From Dankookia rubra (lineage in GTDB: Bacteria; Pseudomonadota; Alphaproteobacteria; Acetobacterales; Acetobacteraceae), in the NCBI RefSeq assembly GCF_004355005.1, contig NZ_SMSJ01000038.1, positions 1 through 55,447 on the forward strand: 55,447 nucleotides of DNA, read 5' to 3'. The stretch's first letter is position 1. Every line of letters starts with the position of its first letter. This document shows, piece by piece, positions 9,342-16,890 of the stretch. The notes beneath the pieces were generated by a model, which ran no database searches, had not been told where the DNA came from, and saw nothing but the letters and a program-made list of their open reading frames with translations. The position numbers and the translations under genes are program-made.

Positions 9342-10361
9342 ATGAACGGGGAAACGATCAACACCGGCCGAAGCTGGCACGCACCGGGCGGCGGGACGCG
9401 CCGTGCCTTGCTGGGCATCGCGGGCGCGGCCTGCGCCGCGGCCACGGCGCAGGCCCAGCGCCCGGCCTGGCCGACGCAGCCGATCCGCTTCATCGGGATC
9501 TTCCCTCCCGGCGGCGGGACCGACATCCTCTCGCGCATCTGGTGCAACCGTATGGCCGAGGTTACGGGCCAGTCCTTCGTCGTCGAGAACCGCTCGGGCT
9601 CAGGCGGGAATGTGGGTACGGAGGCAATCGCGCGCGCCACACCGGACGGCAACACGATCGGGCTCGCCTCGGTCTCTTCCCTCTCGATCGCGCCAACCCT
9701 CTACCCTCGGCTGCCCTATGACGTGGAGCGTGACTTCTCCTACATCTGCGGCCTGTGGCAATTGCCGAACCTGCTTATCGTGCGCCATGGCATTCCGGCA
9801 CACAGCGTCCCTGAGCTGATCACGCTCTGCCGCCGCGAACCTGGCCGGTACAGCTTCGGGAGCTCGGGCGCCGGCACCACGCTCCACATCGCGGGCGAAA
9901 TGTTCAAGCACATGGGCCAAGTGAACATCCTGCACGTGCCCTACCGCGGTGGGGCGCAGGCCTACAACGACCTGCTGGGCGGCCGCGTCGACATGGTCTT
10001 CGGCAACATTCCCGAGGCGCTTCGCCTTTCGCGCGAGGGGCAGGTGCGGCCCCTGGCTGTCACAGGGGCGGCGCGCAGCCCCCAGGCGCCCGAGGTGCCG
10101 GCCATGGCCGAGTTCCTGCCGGGCTACGAGATCAACTCGTGGGGCGGCGTGCTCGGTCCCGCGGGCATCCAGACCGCCATCGTCGAGCGGATCGCCGAAG
10201 TCGGGCGCGAGGCGGTCGAGAGCGCCGAAGTGCGCCGCCGCTTCGAAGAGGCCGGTGCCACGGTGTGGTGGACACCACCGGCGGGCCTTGCAGAGTTCCG
10301 CCGCGAGAACGAGACGCGCTTCGCGCCGCTGGTTCGGGCCTCGGGTGCGCGGGTGGAGTGA
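9342..10361 (+). CDS. Bug-family periplasmic solute-binding protein (TctC-like)
   Basis: About 339-residue periplasmic receptor of the tripartite tricarboxylate transporter superfamily. The N-terminus has a twin-Arg segment (TRRALLGIAGAACAAA) ending at AQAQ, so export, possibly by Tat, is likely. Family hallmarks are PIRFIGIFPPGGGTDILSR, VENRSGSGGNVGTEA and the ligand loop [12 protein letters not shown] prefer ATG 9342 over ATG 9321 because GGAGG lies 7 nt upstream of 9342, and because 9321 overlaps the TA target of the adjacent element. No TctA/TctB membrane partners are near, common for orphan Bug proteins. It faces an HpcH/HpaI aldolase, so the ligand may be a carboxylate or hydroxy acid (inference). 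Confidence 0.88.
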   Translation: MNGETINTGRSWHAPGGGTRRALLGIAGAACAAATAQAQRPAWPTQPIRFIGIFPPGGGTDILSRIWCNRMAEVTGQSFVVENRSGSGGNVGTEAIARATPDGNTIGLASVSSLSIAPTLYPRLPYDVERDFSYICGLWQLPNLLIVRHGIPAHSVPELITLCRREPGRYSFGSSGAGTTLHIAGEMFKHMGQVNILHVPYRGGAQAYNDLLGGRVDMVFGNIPEALRLSREGQVRPLAVTGAARSPQAPEVPAMAEFLPGYEINSWGGVLGPAGIQTAIVERIAEVGREAVESAEVRRRFEEAGATVWWTPPAGLAEFRRENETRFAPLVRASGARVE

Positions 10362-10403
10362 ACAGCGACAGGAACGTCGCTTCCGATACCTCGATCCAGC
10401 GCT

Positions 10404-11240
10404 TCAATAGGTTCCAGACTTCACCGGCTGAGGCGCGGGGGCCATCGCCGCCTCGCCTGTCAGCATGGCCCGCATACCGGCCCCGTTCGTGCGCCACCAG
10501 TTGTACAGGATCCGTACATCCCACCCGATACAGAAATGCTTCACCCCCATCTCCAGGTACGGCTTCGCGCCCGAAATGTCCGCCAGTTCCACACGCGGGT
10601 GCTTGCCCATCCTCAACGCTGTTTCGATTGTCTTGCGCTCTGCCTTCACCACGTCCGGGTGCGATCGCTGCCCGGTCAGCCCCAGGCTCATCGAGTAGTC
10701 GGACGATCCGAACTGCACCATGTCGATGCCCGGAACCGACAGGATCGCTTCCAGGTCCTCCACGCACTCGCGCTTCTCGACCATGATGGCGATCACCACC
10801 TCATTCAGCGCGTCGACATAGGCCGGCGAGCCGCCCTCCAGCACCGTGCCCACATCGCGTCGCATGCCGACACCGAGCCGCCCGCCGGTGCCGGGGGTTT
10901 CGGCGCGCACCGCGGCGACACACGACTCGGCGTCCGCCACCGTCCGGATATCGGCGAACAGCACGCTCTGGAAGCCCGATCCGATTGCCCGCATTGCCTG
11001 ATGCGCGTACTGCTTCTGCTCGACCTTGATCATGCCGGCGAGGTTCTTCAGCTCGAACGCCCGGCCGAGATTGTCGAGGTCATGCATGGTGAACGGCGCG
11101 TACTCGGCAGTGAACTCGACATAGTCGTAGTTCTCGGCGTCGCCGATCAGCTCCACGAGGGTCGGCCAGCTGGACAGGATGTGCGTGCCGATCGTCGGTT
11201 CCCCAGCGATCAGCTTTTGGCGCAGGCGGTTGGGGCGCAT
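10404..11240 (-). CDS. HpcH/HpaI-type aldolase/citrate lyase family protein
   Basis: About 278-residue class II (metal-dependent) aldolase of the 2-dehydro-3-deoxyglucarate / 4-hydroxy-2-oxoheptanedioate aldolase family; these cleave 4-hydroxy-2-oxo acids to pyruvate and an aldehyde. Signs: the N-terminal RQKLIAGEPTIGTHILSSWP, a metal-site region VEKRECVEDLEAIL and DMVQFGSSDYSMSLGL. I place the start at ATG 11240 (AGGAGA about 8 nt upstream) rather than the longer frame to 11306. It is convergent with the Bug receptor gene, 42 bp apart. A second, distinct member lies at 30933-31880. Exact substrate unknown. Confidence 0.85.
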   Translation of the reverse strand: MRPNRLRQKLIAGEPTIGTHILSSWPTLVELIGDAENYDYVEFTAEYAPFTMHDLDNLGRAFELKNLAGMIKVEQKQYAHQAMRAIGSGFQSVLFADIRTVADAESCVAAVRAETPGTGGRLGVGMRRDVGTVLEGGSPAYVDALNEVVIAIMVEKRECVEDLEAILSVPGIDMVQFGSSDYSMSLGLTGQRSHPDVVKAERKTIETALRMGKHPRVELADISGAKPYLEMGVKHFCIGWDVRILYNWWRTNGAGMRAMLTGEAAMAPAPQPVKSGTY

Positions 11241-11416
11241 CGCGTTGTCTCCTCTGGCGGATTGGGCGCTGATCAGGAGTGTCATCCGATCAGGACATGC
11301 GCGCAACCTGAGCAGCGTCGCGAGCCGGGGCGCCGTGTCCGTACTAGCTTATCCAAGAACCAGGTCCTGCCGAACGGGTCGCGGCGGAGCGGATCGAGAG
11401 AAGGTATTTAGGCTGC

Positions 11417-11537
11417 ATGCTGCGACTGATGCTGCTGGCGCCGGATACCGCTGAGGCAGTCCTCGACGAGCCATTGGTCCGCAGACGTCACCCTGGCCCA
11501 TCTGCTCGAGCCGGTCCCGCTGAACTGGTCGGAGCAG
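11417..11537 (+). pseudogene. Serine recombinase C-terminal remnant (frameshifted)
   Basis: The start reads MLRLMLLAPDTAEAVLD, then the homology continues in another frame as VTLAHLLEPVPLNWSEQ (end at 11537). The two pieces joined match the conserved tail of large serine recombinases of alphaproteobacterial elements (LAPDIVEAILDG...L..PVPLEW.EQ from memory). The frameshift falls between 11465 and 11490. No upstream catalytic domain is present. Confidence 0.5.
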
Positions 11538-11623
11538 CCATCCGCACCGATCGACGCGCGTCCTCTCTTGGCCGGCACCGAATGGCGGCCTTCAGGGACC
11601 GATTGGGAGAAAGCAGATCTCCG

Positions 11624-11794
11624 CTGTTCTACATGATCGTCTTTGCCAATGCACTTGCCTACGCCGCGTGGTTCCCCCTGGTTGACCGGCTGAACGCCGG
11701 CGTCGCCAGCCTTTCGCTGGCGGTGGTGCGCTGGATCGGCGCGGCCGGAAGCGCGTTGCTCGTGCAGTGCGCGTTCGGCCCCTTCGACGTGGCG
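11624..11794 (+). pseudogene. EamA/DMT-type transporter fragment
   Basis: About 57 codons read LFYMIVFANALAYAAWF then PLVDRLNAGVASLSLAVV, typical of the end of the penultimate and the last helices of EamA drug/metabolite exporters. The usual PV at the start of the last helix is replaced by RW and the frame then loses similarity at about 11794. Fragment only, without start or the other eight helices. Confidence 0.5.
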
Positions 11795-11810
11795 ACTCGC
11801 CGGCCACCCG

Positions 11811-12110
11811 CTCCAACGCGTGAAAGTCGACCGCGGGTGCCTCGTGACGGCGACACTGACCGTGCTCCGCGCCTACCACCTTGCCGAACGGCCACAGTAG
11901 GCTGGCCCGCTCGGCTCCTTCGAGGACTGGAGCAACTGGGCGCGCGGCGTCCTGCTCTGGCTCGGAAAAGCTGATTCCACCGAAACCGTGGAGGAGGCGC
12001 GCATGGCCGATCCAAAGCTGGAAGCACTACATGCCGTGCTGACCCACTGCGAGGCCGTGGTGAGTGACAGCACGGTGACGGTGCGCAAACTGATCGATCG
12101 CGCAACCCGC
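11811..12110 (+). pseudogene. Mobile-element helicase/primase C-terminal remnant with in-frame stop
   Basis: The frame reads VDRGCLVTATLTVLRAYH, a TAG stop at 11898-11900, then PLGSFEDWSNWARGVLLWLG, TVEEARMADPKLEAL and VTVRKLIDRAT. This order (RG.LV.AALTVLRAYH, GSFE.WS..VR..L.WLG, DP.L.AL..VL) is what I recall from the C-terminus of plasmid/ICE replication helicase-primase proteins. The premature stop and missing ATPase core mark it as dead. Family name is by recall, not by search. Confidence 0.45.
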
Positions 12111-12140
12111 GTGGTTTCCCGGAGAGCGCTCGGCCCGAAC

Positions 12141-12320
12141 CCAGGTCAGCGCGGCTTCGCCGTGCAACCGCGTCGCTGGGTGATCGAGCGCACCTTCGCC
12201 TCGACAAGCCGATACCGCCGACTTGCGCATGACCATGCGGCCACCCCGAGTTCCCCTGTCGCCTACTTCGTCCTTGCAGCCGCCACCGTCCTGCTCAGGC
12301 AATTGGCAAAGGCGCCGTAA
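12141..12320 (+). pseudogene. IS5-family transposase C-terminal remnant
   Basis: Reads QRGFAVQPRRWVIERTFA followed by RYRRLAHDHAATPSS and ends at the TAA of 12318-12320. The R-W-V-x-E-R-T-F motif with the downstream RYRRL.xDxE-like helix is the signature of the IS5/IS1031 transposase end; the Glu of RWVIER is the third DDE residue. Everything upstream of the catalytic Glu is missing. Confidence 0.65.
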
Positions 12321-12584
12321 AGCAGGCTCTAAAAGCGGCAGAATAGTCCGCCGAAAGCGTACCTGACAGAACCAAAAAATTAAAGGTGGCCGCGCGTTGA
12401 GTGAAATGGAGTTGGAACCACTTCCAAGCGTGATCCGAAGCAAGTTTTCATGGCTCACATTCAATCATACTAATCCTTGCCCAGGAAAAACAGATATGTC
12501 CCCGATGCAGAACTGAGCGTCATTCAAAAATCAGGAGGAATCGTAGCAATTTTGTGTTCGGAAAATAATGAGATAAGCTGAGCA
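12321..12584. other. Low-GC intergenic stretch
   Basis: 264 nt of clearly lower GC than the surroundings, lying between the IS5 remnant and the end of the cytochrome gene. No gene, no T-run terminator and no repeat was recognised. Base composition suggests imported DNA connected with the adjacent remnants. Confidence 0.5.
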
Positions 12585-14918
12585 TCATCGTCGCGGCACC
12601 TCCGATAGAAGCTGCAACGCCTGGCGATCCTGCGGGTCGATCGCAAGCAACCGCTCTGCATACTCGCGCGTCTGCATCCATTCGCCCGCATCTCGGGCCA
12701 TCACGGCCAGCAGCAACAGGATATCGCGTTGGGTCGGATGGCGGGCAAGCGCCTGGTGCAGTACCGCGGTGGCCATGTCCGGCCGACCGGTGGAACGCAG
12801 CGCCATGCCATAAACATAGGCAAAGCGAGCATTCGACGGTTCAAGCGCGGCCGCATGGCCGAGCGTCTCCACCGCTTTATCGATTTGCCGCAGCCGGACT
12901 TGCGACAGGCCCAGCGCATGATGCAGCGGCGCCGACGTCGGTGCCGCCGCTAGCCCTTCGCGCAACACTGCCTCCGCCGCCCGCTCATGCGCCGTCCGTC
13001 TGAACACCTCGGCTAAGCCGAGAACAGCCGGTACATGGGCGGCGTCGAGCCGAAGTGCGGCACGGAACTCCGCTTCAGCTTCGGCGGCACGGCCCTGGTC
13101 GGCGAAGACCGTGCCGAGCCCGGTGAGCGCATCCGGCTGGTCGGCGTTCAGCCGTGCCGCTGCGACGATCTCATCCATTGCCCGGGCGCGTGCTGCGACC
13201 TGCGCCGGCGTCAGCGCCGCTTCCGGCACCGGGGCCAGGGCGCGCGCGGCTTCCAGGCGCACGGCCCGGATCGCGTCATCCAGAAGCGGTGCGGCAAGCG
13301 CAATCCGCTCACGCGGCGGTAGGCTCGATAGCGCAGCAGCACCTGTCATGCGGAGGAGGGGGTCGGCGTCGCGCACCGCGCCCGTCAGGGCCGACAGGAT
13401 GCCGCGGGCAGAGTTTGCGGGCAGCAGCGACAACGCGGTTGCCCGCGCAATCGCCGGTGCCTCCGGATCGGCTGCCAGGCCGAGGAGCCTGTCGCCGGCG
13501 CCATGTTCCCCGGCCCGTCCGGCCGCGATGGCCTCGCTCCAATGCGGGATCTGCGCCCGGCCGCCGCCATGCCAGGCCGCGACCCGCTCCGCCGCCCAGG
13601 CGGCACCGCGGTCGCGGTGGCAGTCGGTGCAAACATCAGGCGTGCCGAGCCTTGCCGACAGGTCCGGCCGTGGCACCCGCAAGGCGTGGTCGCGCCGCGC
13701 ATGCACGACCATGTAAGTCCGTGACGGCATGTGGCAGTTGACGCATTGCGCGCCGGCGCTGCCCTCCGCATGGCGGTGGTGGGCGGCGACGTCGAAGCGC
13801 TCCGCCGCATGGCACTGCAGGCATAGCGCATTGCCCTCCGCGCGCAGCTTTCCGGAATGCGGGCTGTGGCAATCGGTGCAGGTCACCCCGGCACGGTGCA
13901 TCCGGCTCTGGACGAAGCTGCCCCATTCGAAGACCTCGTCGAGGTTCGCCCCGTCGGGATGGTAGAGACCCTCCTCCAGCAGCGCCGGCACGTAAGCGTC
14001 AAGAAAGGGCCGTCCCGGCACGGGGTCCGCCGCGATCTCCCGCCGCCGCGCGTGGCACGGCCCGCAGACATCGAGCGTAGGGGTGCTGCGTGGCGGCCCT
14101 TCCCAGCGCACAACGCCGCGGGTGGCGTTCATCACCCAGCCGCCCTGGCCGCCGCCCGCAGGGAAACGGACGGCGAGCCCCTGCGTGGCCGCATCCTCGG
14201 GCCGCCTCCTGCCCTGTGCCCAGGCGACGTGGCGGGCGCCGGCGCCGTGGCAGGCCTCGCAGGTCACGCCGGTCGCAGCAGCCTCGGTCGCGTAGCCCTG
14301 CCCACCGGCCAGTGCATTCCGCCGCAGGTCGGTGGTGTGGCAGGCGGCGCATTGCATGTTCCAGTTCTGGATGCGCCCGGTCCAGTGCAGCGGGTCGCCG
14401 GCGCGGATCTCCTCGCCGGGGTAGAGGTGGAACCAGCGCTGGCCGCCCTTCACGGCGGGCCGGGCGTCCCAAGCCCAAGGCAGGGGCTGCAGCCGCCCGC
14501 CCGGCAGGGGTGCCAGATATTGCTGCAGCGGCGCGACGCCTAGGGTGTGCGTCACCTCGAACTCGGCATCCTGCCCGTCAGGGCCCTCGATGCGGGCGAA
14601 GAAGCGGCCGTCGCGTCGGGAGAAGCGGCTCTCGCGGCCGGCCTGCCGCACCGACTCTCCGGCAAAGGGCGCGGCAACCGAAGCATCCGCGGCCGCGGCC
14701 ATGGCGTGGCGGTGATGCGAGCCCTGCCAGTCGGCATAGGCCGCGGCGTGGCACCCGCCGCAGGTCACCGCCCCGACATGGCCCTCGCGCGGCACCTCGA
14801 GGGCGGGCGGGCGCGGCTCGATCGGCATGGCCGCGCCGATCGCCAGGCTGGCGAAAGCCAGCAACAGGGATGCAGCATAGGACGCCAACCGGGGTCCGCG
14901 TCGGTCGCCAGGCCTCAT
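12585..14918 (-). CDS. Eight-haem cytochrome c with HEAT-like and TPR repeats
   Basis: About 777-residue exported electron-transfer protein. A signal peptide (LASYAASLLLAFASLAIGA) precedes eight CXXCH haem sites, at about Cys53, 190, 220, 285, 347, 366, 392 and 430 (numbered from ATG 14918), in a cytochrome c554-like arrangement. Residues about 470-590 are Ala/Leu-rich HEAT-like repeats; the C-terminal 190 residues form TPRs (for example DALTGLGTVFADQGRAAEAE). Start is uncertain: ATG 14918 has AGGGG 7 nt upstream; 14924, 14939 and 14966 are alternatives. Divergent from an AraC-type regulator with about 120 bp between. Nitrite- or hydroxylamine-type multihaem chemistry is possible, but redox partner and substrate cannot be read. 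Confidence 0.85.
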   Translation of the reverse strand: MRPGDRRGPRLASYAASLLLAFASLAIGAAMPIEPRPPALEVPREGHVGAVTCGGCHAAAYADWQGSHHRHAMAAAADASVAAPFAGESVRQAGRESRFSRRDGRFFARIEGPDGQDAEFEVTHTLGVAPLQQYLAPLPGGRLQPLPWAWDARPAVKGGQRWFHLYPGEEIRAGDPLHWTGRIQNWNMQCAACHTTDLRRNALAGGQGYATEAAATGVTCEACHGAGARHVAWAQGRRRPEDAATQGLAVRFPAGGGQGGWVMNATRGVVRWEGPPRSTPTLDVCGPCHARRREIAADPVPGRPFLDAYVPALLEEGLYHPDGANLDEVFEWGSFVQSRMHRAGVTCTDCHSPHSGKLRAEGNALCLQCHAAERFDVAAHHRHAEGSAGAQCVNCHMPSRTYMVVHARRDHALRVPRPDLSARLGTPDVCTDCHRDRGAAWAAERVAAWHGGGRAQIPHWSEAIAAGRAGEHGAGDRLLGLAADPEAPAIARATALSLLPANSARGILSALTGAVRDADPLLRMTGAAALSSLPPRERIALAAPLLDDAIRAVRLEAARALAPVPEAALTPAQVAARARAMDEIVAAARLNADQPDALTGLGTVFADQGRAAEAEAEFRAALRLDAAHVPAVLGLAEVFRRTAHERAAEAVLREGLAAAPTSAPLHHALGLSQVRLRQIDKAVETLGHAAALEPSNARFAYVYGMALRSTGRPDMATAVLHQALARHPTQRDILLLLAVMARDAGEWMQTREYAERLLAIDPQDRQALQLLSEVPRR

Positions 14919-15037
14919 CGCCATCCCCTGATCCGGCATTGCGCGGCACCGGCCGCAGACGCGCAAGGCGAAACTTTTGCGTGTATCAATCTTGTTATTA
15001 TTATAATGTCCTTAGCAGTAGGGCGTGGAAAAGGCCA

Positions 15038-16040
15038 ATGTCTCTGTTTCCCGACGGCCTCGTGGTTACGGGCGAATTCGGCGACTTCGATGCCCTCGCT
15101 AGTGCCACGGCCGGATTTGATCTCACCTATTCTCAGATTGGCGGCGGGGCCTTCTTCGGCACCATGGACATCGTCGCGACCCGGTCCATGCAGATCGCCC
15201 GCGAGCGCTGGTCCGCGCCGCTGCTGGTCGAGGGCAACCTGCCGCCCGGCGCGGTCAGCGTCGCCCTCGTTCTTTCCGCCCCGGGCGAGGTCCGCTGGCT
15301 CGGCCGGGAACTCGATCATGGGCGCACCATCATCGGCGGCATGTTGAACCATGAGGTAAGCTTCCTGAGCCTCGGCCCGATGGAGATCGTCGCCGTGTCG
15401 TTCGAGCAGGACCTGTTCGAGCGGCACTTGGCGGCGCTGCTCGGCACCGGGATGGGCGGGCTCGGCCGCGACCTGGAGATGCGGGCAGCGCCGGCGACCG
15501 CCGATTGTCCCACCCGCGGCCGTGCAGTGAGCGGTCTGCTGGGTGTCCTCGCCAGCGGCGGTGCCGCCACGCCGGCGGCACGCCACCACCTGCAGGAAGC
15601 CGTCCTGCGTATCGTGCTCGATGGCATCACCATGGGCGAGTCGCCGGCACAGATCCCGTTGACCGTGCGGCGGCGTGCGGCAAGGGCCGCCGAGGAGGTG
15701 CTTCGCGGCCGGCTCGACGACCCGCCTTCGCTGGCCGAGTTGTGCCAGATCACCGGGGCCAGCGAGCGGACGCTGCACGCCGCTTTCCAGGACTGCTACG
15801 GCCTGCCGCCGAAGCGTTATCTCCGCGTCCTGCGCCTGAACGCCGCACGCCGCACGCCGCAGGCTGCGCCGTGACGAGGGCAGCGTGACGGAGGTCGCAG
15901 CGGATCTCGGCTTTTTCCATTTCGCACGCTTTTCCGCCGAATACCGTGAGTTGTTCCACGAACTGCCCTCCGAAACGCTGCGTCGGGCGCGGCAGGAGAC
16001 CGGGCTGCTCTGGCGGGCCGATAACAGGCAGCAAGCCTAG
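15038..16040 (+). pseudogene. AraC-family regulator, frameshifted by a 7-bp repeat
   Basis: From ATG 15038 the frame encodes an N-terminal ligand/dimer domain and the first HTH (PPSLAELCQITGASERTLHA), then reaches a TGA at 15872-15874, giving 278 residues. The second HTH and C-terminus continue in the other frame (RRLRRDEGSVTEVAADLGFF...ARFSAEYRELF) to TAG 16038-16040. The break lies at three tandem copies of CGCCGCA (15841-15861). Removing one copy restores a 331-residue protein, the usual AraC/XylS length, reading LNAARRRLRRDEGS. The restored stop overlaps the convergent gene's stop through CTAG, which supports the full-length reading. Divergent from the multihaem cytochrome, a likely target. 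Confidence 0.85.
15841..15861 (+). repeat. Triple tandem 7-mer CGCCGCA causing frameshift
   Basis: Three perfect head-to-tail copies of CGCCGCA inside the recognition-helix region of the AraC-type gene. Two copies give the complete frame; three give truncation. The unit length is not a multiple of three, so slipped-strand gain or loss would switch the protein on or off. Confidence 0.9.
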
Positions 16041-16831
16041 CCGTCTTCGGGGTCCTCCGTCCCGAGCGCCTGTTGGGCTACCTCCACGGCGCGCCGCAGC
16101 CGAACGGATCGTCGCTCGGCCTCTGCCCGCATCCGGGCGATCGACAGCGCGATCCTGACCTGCGTCTCCCCGCGGACATCCCCCGCCATGTCCGCCTGCC
16201 GGAACTGCCTATCGAGGAGGGCGAGCCGCGCCCGCACCTCGTCGTGGAGCGCCGCGAGGCTGACATCGGTCCGCGCTGCAAGGGCGGCGAGGCGGACGCG
16301 GTCGGCCGTGGCGCGCCGGCGGATCGCCGTGGCGAGATCGCCAGCGGCGTCTTCCGCCGCCCGCTCCAGCGCCTGCAGTTCCGCGTCGAGGACCGACACC
16401 TCGCTGGCAATCCAATCCTCTCCCCGATGGAGACGCCGGCGGCGGATCACCGAGCCCTCGAAGGCCGCCAGGGCGGCGTCGCCCGCGACGAACCAGTGTT
16501 CCTCAACTTCGGCCAGCAGGGCGACGTGACCGGGAGCCAGGGCGCCCAGGACCTCCTCGACGAAATCGGGGGCGATCCCGAGATCCGCGAGGCCATCCTC
16601 CGCCGTGCCCCCCGCGCGCGCGACCAGCCGCCGAACCAGCCCGGCGAGCGGCGCGCCGGACGGGCCGGGCGTGGCAGGCCGGCGGAGGCGGAGGGTGCCG
16701 TCGGCCTCCCGCCCGAGGAGGGCGAGGCCGAAGATCGTCAGGCTCCCCGCGGCATGCCTCGCCTCCAGCGCATGGACAGCGTCGGTGGCGCGGGTCGCAT
16801 CGGCGAGCAGAACGGCGATGACGTCGCTCAT
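16037..16831 (-). CDS. DUF1269-like protein with C-terminal coiled coil
   Basis: 264 residues, function unknown. The N-terminal 130 residues resemble DUF1269 proteins: a DVIAVLLADATRATDAVHAL strand-helix start, then LADLGIAPDFVEEVLGALA and APGHVALLAEVEE. The Gly-rich hydrophobic segment usually found in the middle of DUF1269 proteins is absent, so this one is probably soluble. The second half is a charged Ala/Arg/Glu helix, likely coiled coil. It lies 59 nt downstream of the arylsulfatase gene on the same strand and could be the last gene of that cluster. Its stop overlaps the stop of the restored AraC gene. Confidence 0.65.
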   Translation of the reverse strand: MSDVIAVLLADATRATDAVHALEARHAAGSLTIFGLALLGREADGTLRLRRPATPGPSGAPLAGLVRRLVARAGGTAEDGLADLGIAPDFVEEVLGALAPGHVALLAEVEEHWFVAGDAALAAFEGSVIRRRRLHRGEDWIASEVSVLDAELQALERAAEDAAGDLATAIRRRATADRVRLAALAARTDVSLAALHDEVRARLALLDRQFRQADMAGDVRGETQVRIALSIARMRAEAERRSVRLRRAVEVAQQALGTEDPEDG

Positions 16832-16890
16832 GGCACCCTATCCCGTCATGGCCCGGGCGGCGGCGCGGCCGCCCGAGGTGTCCGCCAGGC

